From positions 1-53,200 of the forward strand of contig JAJFLE010000066.1 of assembly GCA_021772835.1 (NCBI GenBank): a DNA stretch of 53,200 nt. The letters run 5' to 3'. How positions within the stretch are numbered: position 1 is the stretch's first letter; every line of letters begins with the position of its first letter. Positions 16,956 to 26,525 of the stretch are shown piece by piece. The position numbers were made by a program, and so were the translations under genes. This DNA comes from Mariprofundus sp. GTDB lineage: Bacteria; Pseudomonadota; Zetaproteobacteria; Mariprofundales; Mariprofundaceae. The notes under the pieces were generated by a model, which worked only from the letters and a program-made list of their open reading frames with translations, ran no database searches and was not told the origin of the DNA.

Positions 16956-18422
16956 ATGAGCAATAACAAAAACCTCAGACGCATTGCTGTTGATCCGGTC
17001 ACCCGTGTCGAAGGGCACGGCAAGATCACACTGCTGCTGGATGAACAAAATCACGTGCGTGAAGCGCGCTTCCACATTGTCGAGTTCCGTGGTTTTGAAA
17101 AGTTCATTCAGGGGCGCCCTTACTGGGAAGTGCCCTACTTTGTACAGCGCTTGTGCGGCATCTGCCCTGTCTCCCATCATCTGGCGGCGGCCAAGGCTGT
17201 TGATCAACTGGTCGGTGTGGATGCGTTGACTCCGACTTCAACCAAGTTGCGTAAACTGCTGCATTTCGGCCAGACGTTGCAGTCACATGCACTGCACTTC
17301 TTTCATCTCTCCTCACCCGATCTGTTGTTCGGTTTCGGCTCCAACCTTGAACACCGCAACATTGTCGGTGTCATCGAAGATTTCCCCGACCTGGCACTCA
17401 AGGGTGTAAGACTGCGTAAATTCGGGCAGCAGGTGATTGAAGTGATCTCCGGCAAACGTATTCATGGCGCAGCCACCGTACCGGGCGGCATGAACAAAGC
17501 GCTCACCATTGAAGAGCGTGATCGTTTGCTGGCCGACATCAACGATGTGCTGATCTGGGCACAGGATGCGGTAGCCCTGAATGAGAAAATTCATACTGAA
17601 CATCCTGAGAATCACGGTTTCGCTCGTTTAAACAGCAACTACCTGAGCATGGTTGGCGCGGACGGTAAGCTGGAGCTCTATCACGGAGGCCTGCGCGCAA
17701 GCCGCCCCGATGGCAGCAAGATCTTTGATCAGTACGACTATCGCGGTTACACCCACATCATCCGCGAAGAGGTGCGCTCATGGAGCTATATGAAGTTCCC
17801 CTACCTTACCGAACTGGGTCGCGAAAACGGCTGGTATCGCGTGGGCCCGCTGGCTCGCATCAATAACTGTGATTACATCTCCACCGCGCTGGCGGAAGCG
17901 GCTCGCAAGCGTTTTGTGGCATTCGGAAATGGCGGCTTTGTACATGATACGCTCGCCTATCACTGGGCACGCATGATTGAAGTGTTGCACTCTGCAGAAT
18001 CAATTCATGAGCTGCTGCTGGATCCCGAGATACTTGGTACCGACCTCGTGGTTAAGGGTGAAAAGCGCGAAGAAGGTATCGGTGTTATCGAAGCCCCGCG
18101 TGGCACCCTTTTCCATCACTACACGGTGAATGAGGACGGCACAATTAAAAAGGCCAACCTCATCGTCTCAACGACCAGTAATAATCAGGCCATGAACGAA
18201 TCGGTGCGTTCGGTAGCCAACGAATACCTCGACGGCAACGAGATCACCGAGGGGCTGCTCAATCATCTCGAAGTGGCGATTCGCGCCTACGACCCATGCC
18301 TGTCGTGTGCAACACATGCGCTCGGCAAGATGCCACTGGAGATTGAACTGATCGATGCAGCAGGTGAAGCTATTGATCGAATGAGCAAGGCATCCAACGG
18401 CAGCATCAAGCGAACGCTTTGA
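16956..18422 (+). CDS. hoxH: [NiFe] hydrogenase large subunit HoxH (group 3d)
   Basis: This 488-residue catalytic subunit binds the NiFe(CN)2CO centre. The N-terminal pair of nickel cysteines is in RLCGICPVSHH (about 65-75), preceded by RVEGHGKITL. The C-terminal pair is in DPCLSCATH (about 446-454), followed by 34 residues that a maturation endopeptidase would cut off after the His. TTGAGGAG lies before the ATG. With HoxFUY it forms the soluble H2:NAD+ oxidoreductase. hyp accessory genes are not in the window and must be elsewhere. Confidence 0.95.
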   Translation: MSNNKNLRRIAVDPVTRVEGHGKITLLLDEQNHVREARFHIVEFRGFEKFIQGRPYWEVPYFVQRLCGICPVSHHLAAAKAVDQLVGVDALTPTSTKLRKLLHFGQTLQSHALHFFHLSSPDLLFGFGSNLEHRNIVGVIEDFPDLALKGVRLRKFGQQVIEVISGKRIHGAATVPGGMNKALTIEERDRLLADINDVLIWAQDAVALNEKIHTEHPENHGFARLNSNYLSMVGADGKLELYHGGLRASRPDGSKIFDQYDYRGYTHIIREEVRSWSYMKFPYLTELGRENGWYRVGPLARINNCDYISTALAEAARKRFVAFGNGGFVHDTLAYHWARMIEVLHSAESIHELLLDPEILGTDLVVKGEKREEGIGVIEAPRGTLFHHYTVNEDGTIKKANLIVSTTSNNQAMNESVRSVANEYLDGNEITEGLLNHLEVAIRAYDPCLSCATHALGKMPLEIELIDAAGEAIDRMSKASNGSIKRTL

Positions 18423-18485
18423 GTAACAGGCTCCTGTTAACATAATATTTGAGCGAAGCGCAGTCACCTCAAAGGAGGTCTGTCA

Positions 18486-18689
18486 ATGCCCGAGGAGGGA
18501 AATTTGGTGAATTCAAATGAACGACGAGCAACGCTGAATGACCACATTTGGGGCTCAGCCCTGCGGAACGGACTACTTTTAGACCCTGCTGCGTTATTCC
18601 TCTCTGAAATGCAGCAGACACATGGCGCTCAAAATACCATTGCATCACCTAAAAAACAGTCGCGTCGCTGCGTTCAGTTATTATGTTAA
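18486..18689 (+). CDS. Possible 67-residue ORF between hoxH and hoxW
   Basis: An ideal AAAGGAGGT lies 7 bases before the ATG. The site itself can pair with the preceding ACCTC (ACCTC, loop AAAG, GAGGT). The product (MPEEGNLVNSNERRATLNDH onward) has no domain I recognise. The second half of the ORF lies on a stem-forming stretch (CTGCTGC facing GCAGCAG at about 18587-18615) that looks like intergenic repeat DNA. It overlaps hoxW by seven bases. It may be real, or the strong site may be a fortuitous part of a repeat. Confidence 0.3.
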   Translation: MPEEGNLVNSNERRATLNDHIWGSALRNGLLLDPAALFLSEMQQTHGAQNTIASPKKQSRRCVQLLC

Positions 18690-19165
18690 AAGCCCCGAAG
18701 AAACTGCTGATATTCGCTTACGGCAATCCCGGGCGTGGCGATGATGCGCTTGGCCCTGAGCTGATTGAATTTATCGAAGCCGAAGGTATGCCTGATACTG
18801 AATACCAGAACGATATGCAGCTGCAAGTCGAACATGTCATCGACCTTATGGGTCGCGAACTTATCCTGTTTGTTGATGCCGATGCCTCCTGTCCTGAGCC
18901 ATTTCACTTCTCCCGGATTTCAGCAGAAAAAGACGATAGCTACACCAGTCATGCCATGACACCGCATGCCCTCTTACATGCCTACCACCATGTCTACAGG
19001 GATGAAGCTGCGCCCGCATTCCTGTTGCGCATTCGCGGTTACCAGTTTGAACTGGGCGATCCGCTCTCTGCAAAGGCCTCCGGCAACCTGGACGCTGCTA
19101 TCGCATTTACCCGGAAATTATCTACCAATGCAGACCTCCTGCACTGGCAGTCATCCCACGGCTGA
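18683..19165 (+). CDS. hoxW: Hydrogenase maturation endopeptidase (HoxW-like)
   Basis: This 160-residue protein opens with the HybD/HyaD-family signature FAYGNPGRGDDALGPEL (Glu/Asp nickel-contact residues). It would clip the C-terminal peptide of HoxH once nickel is inserted. Another conserved region is LFVDADASCPEPF. Position at the end of the hox operon supports a dedicated HoxH protease. The start lies within the end of a small upstream frame; no independent ribosome site is obvious, so coupling to that frame is possible. Confidence 0.85.
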   Translation: MLKAPKKLLIFAYGNPGRGDDALGPELIEFIEAEGMPDTEYQNDMQLQVEHVIDLMGRELILFVDADASCPEPFHFSRISAEKDDSYTSHAMTPHALLHAYHHVYRDEAAPAFLLRIRGYQFELGDPLSAKASGNLDAAIAFTRKLSTNADLLHWQSSHG

Positions 19166-19306
19166 ACCCTGACATTTCATTGGGTTCAAACAACCACCAT
19201 GGTGGATTTAAGTGTATTTTTTCCCCCTTCCAGCCCGGTATTTTTCCGGTGTAGATTCAACCGCAGGCGGGGAGGATCCCGTCACATTACCAAGGGGAAA
19301 ATACAC

Positions 19307-19669
19307 ATGAAAAAAGCACTATTTGTTGCAGCGGCAGCTGCATTCGTAATGGGCGGTGTCATGACCGCTGAAGCTTCAGCTCTGGGTAAGTGCAAAGCTT
19401 GCCACAACTTCGATGAGTCCAAGAAAGTTGGCCCGGGTCTGAAAGGCGTAGTTGGCCGCACTCAGGGCAGCGTTGACGGCTTTAAATACGGCAATTACCT
19501 GGAAGCACAGCATGCGGCAGGCGCAGTATGGGATGATGCAGCACTCGAAGCATGGATCTGCGATTCCAAAGGCGTAGCAAAAGCAGCTCACGGCAAGTCC
19601 AAGATGCCTTCACAGAAAGTATGTGGCGACAATGCAAAAGCAGCAGTTGCTGAGCTGAAAGCTCTTTAA
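19307..19669 (+). CDS. Periplasmic monohaem class I cytochrome c
   Basis: This 120-residue protein has a cleavable signal peptide (MKKALFVAAAAAFVMGGVMT, cleavage near AEASA) and one haem-c site, CKACH at residues 29-33. GPGLKGVVGR and the distal Met of SKMPSQ complete a class I fold. Two extra cysteines (WICDS and KVCGD) could form a disulfide. AAGGGGAA lies before the ATG. It should shuttle electrons in the periplasm, for example to a terminal oxidase. It has its own terminator and is probably a separate, strongly expressed unit rather than part of the hox operon. Confidence 0.9.
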   Translation: MKKALFVAAAAAFVMGGVMTAEASALGKCKACHNFDESKKVGPGLKGVVGRTQGSVDGFKYGNYLEAQHAAGAVWDDAALEAWICDSKGVAKAAHGKSKMPSQKVCGDNAKAAVAELKAL

Positions 19670-19691
19670 TTAAGGCTTTTGCCAGTGTTAA

Positions 19692-19725
19692 AACGGCCCG
19701 TGCCTTTCCACGGGCCGTTTTTTTA
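19692..19725 (+). terminator. Rho-independent terminator of the cytochrome c gene
   Basis: AACGGCCCGTGCCTTTCCAC followed by GGGCCGTT and seven T residues. The stem has a short CCTTTCC loop. It lies 22 bases after the stop. Confidence 0.9.
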
Positions 19726-19754
19726 TTAGTCGTGCGACAGACAATCAAATAATA

Positions 19755-20033
19755 CTATTTATCACTGTGATCAGTATTGATTGATTTACAGCCAGCCACC
19801 ACCAAAGAGAATACCCGCTTCGATACAGCACTCAGCTGCTCTTCGGTGATGGAAGCCGTCCTGCGAAAGTAGAAATACTATCCCCCTCTCGAAAAGGCCA
19901 TGCAGGCGGCTTCCATTGTTTTCATACCATGCAGCACAAGCAGACTGCAGTCTCTTCCTAAACCATCAAAAATCCGCATGCCTTCTGGCGCGCCTGTCTC
20001 ATCATTGTTACATTTCGCGCTCAATTTAAACAT
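19755..20033 (-). pseudogene. Open frame with one internal amber codon, possible decayed small gene
   Basis: On the minus strand an ATG at 20033 begins a frame that reads 51 codons to a TAG at 19880-19878, then continues in the same frame for 40 further codons to a second TAG at 19757-19755. The first half contains LLVLHGMKTMEAACMAFSRG and the second TASITEEQLSAVSKRVFSLV, both protein-like. No gene on the other strand explains the open frame. No ribosome site is clear. I do not recognise the family. It may be a pseudogene, a sequencing error or chance. Confidence 0.3.
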
Positions 20034-20050
20034 CGAATGAGAGTGTGTAT

Positions 20051-20773
20051 ATGGGAAGAGCGTATCAGAATCGTAAGGAATCCATGGCCAAGACTGCCGG
20101 TGCCAAAACCAAGGTCTATTCCAAATACGGCAGAGAAATCTATGTGGTCGCCAAAAGTGGCGGCACTGACCCCAGCTGTAATCTCTCCCTGCGTCGTCTG
20201 ATAGACAATGCAAAGAAAGATCAGGTTCCGACACACGTCATTGAACGCGCCCTGGAAAAAGCTGATGGTGCCGGTGGAGAAGACTATGCCAGCGCGCGTT
20301 ACGAAGGCTTTGGGCCCGGCGGCTGCATGGTTATCGTCGACTGTCTGACGGATAACTCCACGCGTTCCTTCAATGATGTGCGTCTCTGCTTTACCAAAAG
20401 CGGCTCCAAACTTGGTGGCCCGGGTGCCGTAGCTCACATGTTCGATCATCAGGCTGTGTTTGTTTTCAAGGGTGATGATGAAGATGCTGTGCTGGAGACC
20501 CTGATGATGGCGGATATCGATGTCACTGATATCGAATGCGAAGACGGCATGATCACCGTGCTTGCTCCCAATACCGAATATTTCAAGATCAAGACCGCAC
20601 TCACTGATGCCACCCCGGGCATAGAACTTGAGGTGGATGATATCTCTTACGAACCACAGACCCTGACCACTGTCAGCGGTGATGATGCACTAGCCTTTGA
20701 GAAGTTCCTCGATGCCCTGAATGACTGTGACGATGTGCAAAAGGTATACCACAACGCCGAACTGGAAGATTAA
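20051..20773 (+). CDS. YebC/PmpR-family protein, YeeN type
   Basis: This 240-residue protein from ATG at 20051 opens with [20 protein letters not shown], the YeeN-type version of the YebC N-terminus. [11 protein letters not shown]-type ([20 protein letters not shown]) and [20 protein letters not shown] segments are family hallmarks. YebC proteins have been described both as DNA-binding regulators and as ribosome-associated factors easing translation of proline-rich stretches. Which role applies here cannot be told. It is followed by a terminator and so is monocistronic. Confidence 0.9.
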   Translation: MGRAYQNRKESMAKTAGAKTKVYSKYGREIYVVAKSGGTDPSCNLSLRRLIDNAKKDQVPTHVIERALEKADGAGGEDYASARYEGFGPGGCMVIVDCLTDNSTRSFNDVRLCFTKSGSKLGGPGAVAHMFDHQAVFVFKGDDEDAVLETLMMADIDVTDIECEDGMITVLAPNTEYFKIKTALTDATPGIELEVDDISYEPQTLTTVSGDDALAFEKFLDALNDCDDVQKVYHNAELED

Positions 20774-20823
20774 TCGCTGGCATGGTGACGGCAGTCTGAT
20801 CCAGCATTGCATTAGGTTCGCGA

Positions 20824-20852
20824 AGGCCCCGGAATTATCCGGGGCTTTTTTT
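20824..20852 (+). terminator. Rho-independent terminator of the yeeN-like gene
   Basis: AGGCCCCGGAATTATCCGGG followed by GCTTTTTTTA. The stem is CCCCGG/CCGGGG with a small AATTA-type loop. Confidence 0.9.
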
Positions 20853-20947
20853 ATGCTGCATAGACAAGTTCATATTAACATGGGAACATATAAATCCGCT
20901 TGCCAGCATCATGTGCAAGGCAAGCAGCCCTGAGGAGTCAAGTGCAT

Positions 20948-23650
20948 ATGAACGTTGAGGATTCAGAAGCCCCTTTCAAATGGCATGCCAGTGATACGCA
21001 GGCCGTATTCGATCGCACAACCTCTAACGCTGACGGATTGAGCACAGAAGAAGCACAGCTTCGTTTGCAGCAGCATGGCCCCAACCGACTGAAACCACAG
21101 GAGAAACAAAGCCCCCTGATGCGTTTTCTGATGCAGTTTCATAATGTTCTGATTTATGTGCTGCTCGGCGCAGGCATCGTCACCACAATACTCGGGCACC
21201 TTGTCGATAGTGGAGTCATTTTTGGCGTTGTAATTATCAATGCCATCATCGGATTTCTGCAGGAAGGCAAGGCGGAAAAAGCTTTGGATGCAATCCGGAA
21301 CATGCTCTCGCAACAGGCAATGGTAAAACGTGATGGACGATTCATAAGCCTGAGTGCGGAAGAGCTGGTGCCGGGCGACATCGTCACCCTGCAATCGGGT
21401 GACAAGGTGCCTGCTGATTTGCGCCTGTTCAAGCTCAGGGAACTTCGTATTGAGGAAGCCATGCTCACCGGTGAATCATTACCGGCTGAAAAAATCACCC
21501 TGAATGTGGCTGAAGATGCAACCATTGGTGACCGGAAAAATCTCGCTTACTCGGGCACACTCGTCACCTACGGGCAGGGACAGGGCATCGTCGTTGCAAC
21601 CGGAGATGCTACCGAGATTGGTCGCATCAGCGGCATGCTGCGCCATGTACAGACACTCACCACCCCCTTACTCAAACAGATGGCTGTATTCGGCCAATGG
21701 CTCACCGTCGGTATTGGTGCTATCGCTGCCATCACCTTCGGCTACGGTGTTCTGTTTCAGAATTATTCTGCAGCCGATATGTTCCTGGCAGCCGTTGGCC
21801 TGGCCGTGGCTGGAATTCCTGAAGGTTTACCTGCCATCATGACCATCACACTTGCCATCGGCGTGCAGCGCATGGCCAGAAAGAATGCCATTATCCGGCG
21901 GTTGCCTGCAGTGGAAACCCTGGGCTCAGTCACAGTCATCTGCTCTGATAAAACAGGAACCCTGACCCGCAATGAGATGACCGTCACCACAGTCACCACC
22001 GCAACAGGCATTGTCGAAGTCAGTGGCAGTGGATATGACCCGCACGGTGCATTTATAATAAATGGAGAACAGATCAGCCTTGAGCAGCACCCTCAACTGC
22101 GGGAGATGGCACAAGCAGCACTGCTATGTAACGATGCCAGCATCAGTGAAGAACATGGAATCTGGCGTATGCAGGGCGATCCTACCGAAGGGGCTCTGGT
22201 AACGCTGGCCGTGAAAGCGGGGCTGTCCCAACATCAGCTACAGGCACAATTTCCACGCATTGATAACATACCGTTTGAGTCAGAGCACCGGTTTATGGCC
22301 ACACTGCACCATGACCATAGCGGGCACGGCTTCATCTATATCAAGGGCGCTCCCGAGCAGGTTTTAGATATGTGCCACCGGCAACGCCAGAGTGGTGAAG
22401 ATGTTCCACTTAATCGCACGCACTGGGAATCCTGCATGAACAGCGTTGCCGGTCGCGGTCAGCGACTGCTGGCCATCGCCTTCAAAGCTGTTCCGGGAAC
22501 GCACGCAAGCCTCTCTTTCAGTGAGGTTAATTCTGAGCTCACCCTGCTGGGTATGGTGGGTATCATTGATCCGCCGCGCGATGAAGCCACAGCAGCGGTA
22601 AAACGCTGTCAGGATGCAGGCATCCGCGTCAAAATGATCACCGGAGATCACGCCATCACGGCCGGTGCGATCGCCGCTCAGATGGGAATCGGCGATGACG
22701 TATCGGTGGTCACCGGCATTGAGATTGCTAAATATACGCGTGATGAATTGCAACAGGTCGCCGCACGCAGCTCTGTCTTTGCCCGTGTTTCTCCTGAGCA
22801 GAAGCTGCAACTGGTTACCGCCCTGCAGGCCAATGGTGAAGTCGTCGCCATGACCGGTGACGGCGTCAACGATGCACCGGCACTTAAACGTGCCGATGTT
22901 GGTGTTGCCATGGGTATCAATGGTACAGAGGTGGCCAAGGAGGCTGCCGAGATGGTACTTGCCGATGATAATTTTGCCTCCATCGCTCGCGCTGTTGAAG
23001 AGGGACGCACCGTTTACGATAACCTGAAAAAATCGATCATGTTTATACTGCCCACCAATGGTGGTGAGGCATTCATCATCATTGCCGCGATTATCATGGG
23101 TTCTGTATTGCCTATTACGCCGGCACAGATTCTCTGGGTAAATATGATTACAGCTGTCACGCTGGCTCTGACACTCGCTTTTGAACCACCGGAACAGGAT
23201 GTCATGCAGAGGCCACCGCGCGATCCACGTGAACCGATTCTTTCCGGTTTCCTGATCTGGCGTATCACCTTTGTATCACTGATTATTGTGGTTGGTACTT
23301 TCGGACTGTTTCTATGGGAAATAGCACAAGGCACTGCACTTGATGTGGCGCGTAGTGTAGCCGTTAATACACTGGTGATGTTTGAGATATTCTATCTTTT
23401 CAGTGCTCGCTTCCTGCTCGCACCATCACTCACCCGCGCAGGTCTCTACGGCAATCGTTATGTACTCTATGCCATAAGCCTGCTGATCATCTTTCAGCTG
23501 GCACTAACGTACGCCCCGCCTATGCAGATGATGTTCGGTACAGCCGATATGGATGCTGCAGCCTGGTTACGCGTCATTGCTGTTGGCAGCTCAGTGCTGT
23601 TTCTGGTGGAGATTGAAAAATGGTTTATCCGGAACTTCAAAAGCCAATAA
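20948..23650 (+). CDS. P-type cation-transporting ATPase, IIA (Ca2+/Na+-type) subfamily
   Basis: This 900-residue membrane pump has an N-terminal cation-ATPase domain, TGES in the actuator domain (about residue 174), the phosphorylation site [12 protein letters not shown] (about 334), the ion-site segment [15 protein letters not shown], and the hinge [15 protein letters not shown] (about 636). About ten transmembrane segments are visible. It resembles bacterial PMA1/SERCA-like pumps; the ion is probably Ca2+ or Na+, but this is not certain. ATG at 20948 with GAGGAG ten bases upstream is preferred to the longer frame from 20900. It is followed by a convergent hydrolase gene. Confidence 0.9.
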   Translation: MNVEDSEAPFKWHASDTQAVFDRTTSNADGLSTEEAQLRLQQHGPNRLKPQEKQSPLMRFLMQFHNVLIYVLLGAGIVTTILGHLVDSGVIFGVVIINAIIGFLQEGKAEKALDAIRNMLSQQAMVKRDGRFISLSAEELVPGDIVTLQSGDKVPADLRLFKLRELRIEEAMLTGESLPAEKITLNVAEDATIGDRKNLAYSGTLVTYGQGQGIVVATGDATEIGRISGMLRHVQTLTTPLLKQMAVFGQWLTVGIGAIAAITFGYGVLFQNYSAADMFLAAVGLAVAGIPEGLPAIMTITLAIGVQRMARKNAIIRRLPAVETLGSVTVICSDKTGTLTRNEMTVTTVTTATGIVEVSGSGYDPHGAFIINGEQISLEQHPQLREMAQAALLCNDASISEEHGIWRMQGDPTEGALVTLAVKAGLSQHQLQAQFPRIDNIPFESEHRFMATLHHDHSGHGFIYIKGAPEQVLDMCHRQRQSGEDVPLNRTHWESCMNSVAGRGQRLLAIAFKAVPGTHASLSFSEVNSELTLLGMVGIIDPPRDEATAAVKRCQDAGIRVKMITGDHAITAGAIAAQMGIGDDVSVVTGIEIAKYTRDELQQVAARSSVFARVSPEQKLQLVTALQANGEVVAMTGDGVNDAPALKRADVGVAMGINGTEVAKEAAEMVLADDNFASIARAVEEGRTVYDNLKKSIMFILPTNGGEAFIIIAAIIMGSVLPITPAQILWVNMITAVTLALTLAFEPPEQDVMQRPPRDPREPILSGFLIWRITFVSLIIVVGTFGLFLWEIAQGTALDVARSVAVNTLVMFEIFYLFSARFLLAPSLTRAGLYGNRYVLYAISLLIIFQLALTYAPPMQMMFGTADMDAAAWLRVIAVGSSVLFLVEIEKWFIRNFKSQ

Positions 23651-23701
23651 AAGCAGCACAACTTATGCCAGCCGATCAATAGTGAGATGCTCACAATGCA
23701 G

Positions 23702-24520
23702 CTAAGGCTTAATCAGTGTGATAATCCACTTCCGCCATGCCGCAACATAAGACTGTGATGAGACGTGATCGAAGTCATTATGGCCGCCAGAAAGTTCTAT
23801 TTTCATTTTCAACGCATGGGCTGCGTTAAAGATATGCTCAGCCATCCATGATGGTGCAATGGCATCATCACGGGCAGCTATTATAAGAAGTGGCAGCCGG
23901 ATATGCTTCACCAAAGATTCAACATCGAAGTCTGTTTTCACCAACCAGCGTAGTGGCAGCCACGGATAGTGAAAAGCAGCCATGTCAGGAATACTGGTGA
24001 ACGGTGTCTCCAATACAACACCTGCAGCCTTCACCTCTGTAGCAAGCATTGCCGCCACTGCAGCACCAAGGCTACGGCCGGAAATAATCACCTCTTCCGG
24101 TTTCAGGCCCAGATGAAGCGTTAGATCAGTCCAAACAGCACGGCCATCCTCATACAGCCCGGCTTCATCGGGCTCACCTTCGCTTTTGCCGTAACCGCGA
24201 TAATCGAATGCGTAGACTGATAGCCCCATGGCCTGCCACTTCCGATAGAGCGACAGGCGATGGGAGATGTTTCCTGCATTACCGTGAAAATGGAGAAGGG
24301 TAAACTGCGCCGACGGCACAGGCATATACCAACCGTGCAGGCTGATGCCATCAGATGTGACAATGAAACGTTCATCAAACGGCATGGCGAAATCGGCAGG
24401 TGTTGAACTGAGACTCCTGTCGGGGAAATAGATAAACTGATCTTCAAACAGCGCCATATAACCTGAAACCCCGGCAAAACTCAAAACGATAATCAGAAGT
24501 AGCCGTTTAATCATGGACAT
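23702..24520 (-). CDS. Membrane-anchored alpha/beta hydrolase (BEM46/ABHD13-like)
   Basis: This protein of about 272 residues has an N-terminal hydrophobic anchor (KRLLLIIVLSFAGVSGYMAL) followed by an alpha/beta-hydrolase fold. The oxyanion region LHFHGNAGN, the nucleophile elbow ISGRSLGAAVA, an acid in IIAARDDAIAP and the catalytic His in GGHNDFDH are all present. The family consists of serine hydrolases of unknown natural substrate. Several starts are possible (GTG 24559, ATG 24520, ATG 24514); no ribosome site decides. It is the last gene of the rnf-def-fmt run and begins about 50 bases after fmt. Confidence 0.85.
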   Translation of the reverse strand: MSMIKRLLLIIVLSFAGVSGYMALFEDQFIYFPDRSLSSTPADFAMPFDERFIVTSDGISLHGWYMPVPSAQFTLLHFHGNAGNISHRLSLYRKWQAMGLSVYAFDYRGYGKSEGEPDEAGLYEDGRAVWTDLTLHLGLKPEEVIISGRSLGAAVAAMLATEVKAAGVVLETPFTSIPDMAAFHYPWLPLRWLVKTDFDVESLVKHIRLPLLIIAARDDAIAPSWMAEHIFNAAHALKMKIELSGGHNDFDHVSSQSYVAAWRKWIITLIKP

Positions 24521-24571
24521 GGATCTAGCATAGCGTAATTGGAGTGCTTTGGTATCCACCCCCTACGCCGC

Positions 24572-25504
24572 TTATGAGAGTAAATCACCCGCTTGGAGCT
24601 GTGCACCCCTGAGAAAATCGGAGACTGCCATAGGCTTTTTTCCTTCAGGTTGTAGCTCGGAGATACGATAGACGGAACCACCTGCGCAGGCGATATCAAG
24701 CGTCTGATCAGCCGCAACTACTGTGCCCGCCTGGCAGTGATGAATATCAGTTAAAACATCACCAGCAATCAGTTTCAGCCATTTGCCTTTGCACAGTGCC
24801 CGCACGCCCGGACGCGGAGAAAAACAGCGCACGAGTCGATCAATATCAGCAGCTGATTTTGACCAGTCAATGATGCGTTCATCATTGCTAATCTTCTGAG
24901 CGTAAGTCACACCTTTATCGGGTTGTGGTTCAGGTTGCAGTCCAGCCTCAATCTTCGCCAGGGTATCTATCAACAACTCAGCCCCCATAGGCGCCAGCTT
25001 AAACCATAACTCGGAACCGGTAGTGGTATCGGAGATTGCCAGGCTCGAGCAGGCATAAACTCCGCCGGTATCCAGCCCCTCCTCCATCTGCATGATACAG
25101 ACACCGGTTTGTGTATCTCCGGCCAGCAGGGAGCGTTCAATCGGAGCTGCTCCACGCCAGCGCGGCAGCAGTGAGGCATGCACATTCACCGGAGCTATAG
25201 CCGGTGCTTGCAGCCACGGTTTGGGCAAAATCATGCCGAAGGCAACTACGACTAGCACATCGCACTGTCTGGACTTCAGCCAAGCCAGTGCTTCATCATT
25301 ATTACGCAGTGTTTCCGGGGTAATGACATCGATACCTGCATCAATAGCGGCCTGTTTGACCGGCGTTGGGGTCAATTTCATGCCGCGTCCGGATTTGCGA
25401 TCGGGTTGTGAAACCACGCCGACCACATCGACACCTTTTGCTTCAAGCAGGGCGCTCAGGCAGGGAACGGAAAATCCGGGGGTACCGGCAAAGACTACGC
25501 GCAT
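24572..25504 (-). CDS. fmt: Methionyl-tRNA formyltransferase
   Basis: This 310-residue enzyme formylates initiator Met-tRNA with 10-formyl-THF. MRVVFAGTPGFSVPCLSALL opens the Rossmann-type N-terminal domain. The catalytic Asn-His-Asp region appears as APVNVHASLLPRWRGAAPIE, with the Asp in MQMEEGLDTGG. The C-terminal OB domain is present. ATG at 25504 with GGAGG four bases further upstream is chosen over GTG at 25507. It normally follows def directly; here a 117-base inverted-repeat element separates the two. Confidence 0.95.
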   Translation of the reverse strand: MRVVFAGTPGFSVPCLSALLEAKGVDVVGVVSQPDRKSGRGMKLTPTPVKQAAIDAGIDVITPETLRNNDEALAWLKSRQCDVLVVVAFGMILPKPWLQAPAIAPVNVHASLLPRWRGAAPIERSLLAGDTQTGVCIMQMEEGLDTGGVYACSSLAISDTTTGSELWFKLAPMGAELLIDTLAKIEAGLQPEPQPDKGVTYAQKISNDERIIDWSKSAADIDRLVRCFSPRPGVRALCKGKWLKLIAGDVLTDIHHCQAGTVVAADQTLDIACAGGSVYRISELQPEGKKPMAVSDFLRGAQLQAGDLLS

Positions 25505-25520
25505 CACGCCTCCAGTTATT

Positions 25521-25637
25521 TACCGCAGAGGAGGCAAGGGACGCAGAGGAAAGCAGAAGCAAGGCAGTCTCGATTCATCAGACTGATCACATTCAGTTTT
25601 TGTTTTCCCTCTGTGTCCTCTGTGTCCTCTGCGGTGA
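25521..25637. repeat. Inverted-repeat element between def and fmt (copy 2)
   Basis: Left arm TACCGCAGAGGAGGCAAGGG with ACGCAGAGG, right arm CCTCTGTGTCCTCTGTGTCC with TCTGCGGTGA. Arms are imperfect tandem 9-10-base units around CGCAGAGG. The ends match the element at 16788-16929. Such CGCAGAGG repeats are widespread in environmental proteobacterial genomes (from memory). Here it lies inside an operon between a stop and a start codon. Confidence 0.8.
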
Positions 25638-25644
25638 GATCAAT

Positions 25645-26187
25645 TTAAGATTTATACAACTTTTTCAATTTCTTGGTGATCATGTTGCGTTTGAGCATGG
25701 AGAGGTAATCGATAAATAGTTTACCGTCGAGATGGTCGAATTCATGTTGCAGGGCAACGGCCTGAAAACCCTCAAAATCGCACTCATGCTGAGTCCCCTC
25801 CTCATCAAACCAGCGCAGGCGCACCGCAGCCGGACGCGATACATCTGCATAGTATTCCGGTACCGACAAACACCCCTCTTCCCAAGTGCCCATCTCATCG
25901 GACTTCCACAGGAACTCAGGATTAATCCACACCTTCAGTTCACGCAAGCCTCCCGGCTCATCCGAATTGTGGCGCACCTCTTCGGAGCGCCAGAGAACAT
26001 CGGTAACGGCCACACGAAGCGGCACCCCGACCTGTGTGGAAGCCAGGCCCACGCCCGGTGCATCGTACATGGTGTCAGCAAGATCCTGGATCAGCTGTTT
26101 CACCTCATCAGTCAGTGGAAATGTCACTGCTTTGGCAACTTCACGCAAACGGTCATCAGGATGAATAAGGATTTCACGAATCGTCAT
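25645..26187 (-). CDS. def: Peptide deformylase
   Basis: This 180-residue metal-dependent enzyme removes the formyl group from nascent proteins. All three signature motifs are visible: APGVGLASTQVG (motif I, with Ser-Thr in place of the common Ala-Pro/Ala-Ala), EEGCLSVP (motif II, Cys ligand) and QHEFDHLDG (motif III, two His ligands and catalytic Glu). It begins inside the stop codon of the tautomerase gene (TGATG), placing it in the rnf transcription run. Confidence 0.95.
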   Translation of the reverse strand: MTIREILIHPDDRLREVAKAVTFPLTDEVKQLIQDLADTMYDAPGVGLASTQVGVPLRVAVTDVLWRSEEVRHNSDEPGGLRELKVWINPEFLWKSDEMGTWEEGCLSVPEYYADVSRPAAVRLRWFDEEGTQHECDFEGFQAVALQHEFDHLDGKLFIDYLSMLKRNMITKKLKKLYKS

Positions 26188-26525
26188 CAGAAAGTCCCTC
26201 CATTCCAGCCAAACATGGCACGTTCCGGCGCAGCAAATTCGATGTAGATGCGCGCGACATCAATCGCCAGCTGCTGACTGATCAGGTTGGAAAGTTTATC
26301 CGACACACCGGTGGTCTGATCAGTTGTCAGGCCCAGGCTTTTCAGCTCCAAAAATGCCAACGGTGCATCTGTTCCTGCAAACAGCATAGCTTGCTGATCG
26401 GAAAGCTCGACCATGACGTAAGCTTCAGGTTTGCCCAGCCCTATCGCAGTCGCGGACGAGCATAGCGTCAGGAAATTGGCATGGTTTTCAACAACCACAT
26501 TGGTATGCACATGCAGATACGGCAT
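26187..26525 (-). CDS. MIF/tautomerase-superfamily small protein
   Basis: This 112-residue protein starts MPYLHVHTN and shows the macrophage migration inhibitory factor fold pattern: Pro2 (the catalytic base of tautomerases after Met removal), KPEAYVMVELSD, and RIYIEFAAPERAMFGWNGGTF-like C-terminus. MIF-type enzymes tautomerise phenylpyruvate in vitro; their bacterial role is mostly unknown. It is locked between a small membrane protein and def by TGATG overlaps on both sides, so its expression is tied to rnf. Confidence 0.8.
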   Translation of the reverse strand: MPYLHVHTNVVVENHANFLTLCSSATAIGLGKPEAYVMVELSDQQAMLFAGTDAPLAFLELKSLGLTTDQTTGVSDKLSNLISQQLAIDVARIYIEFAAPERAMFGWNGGTF

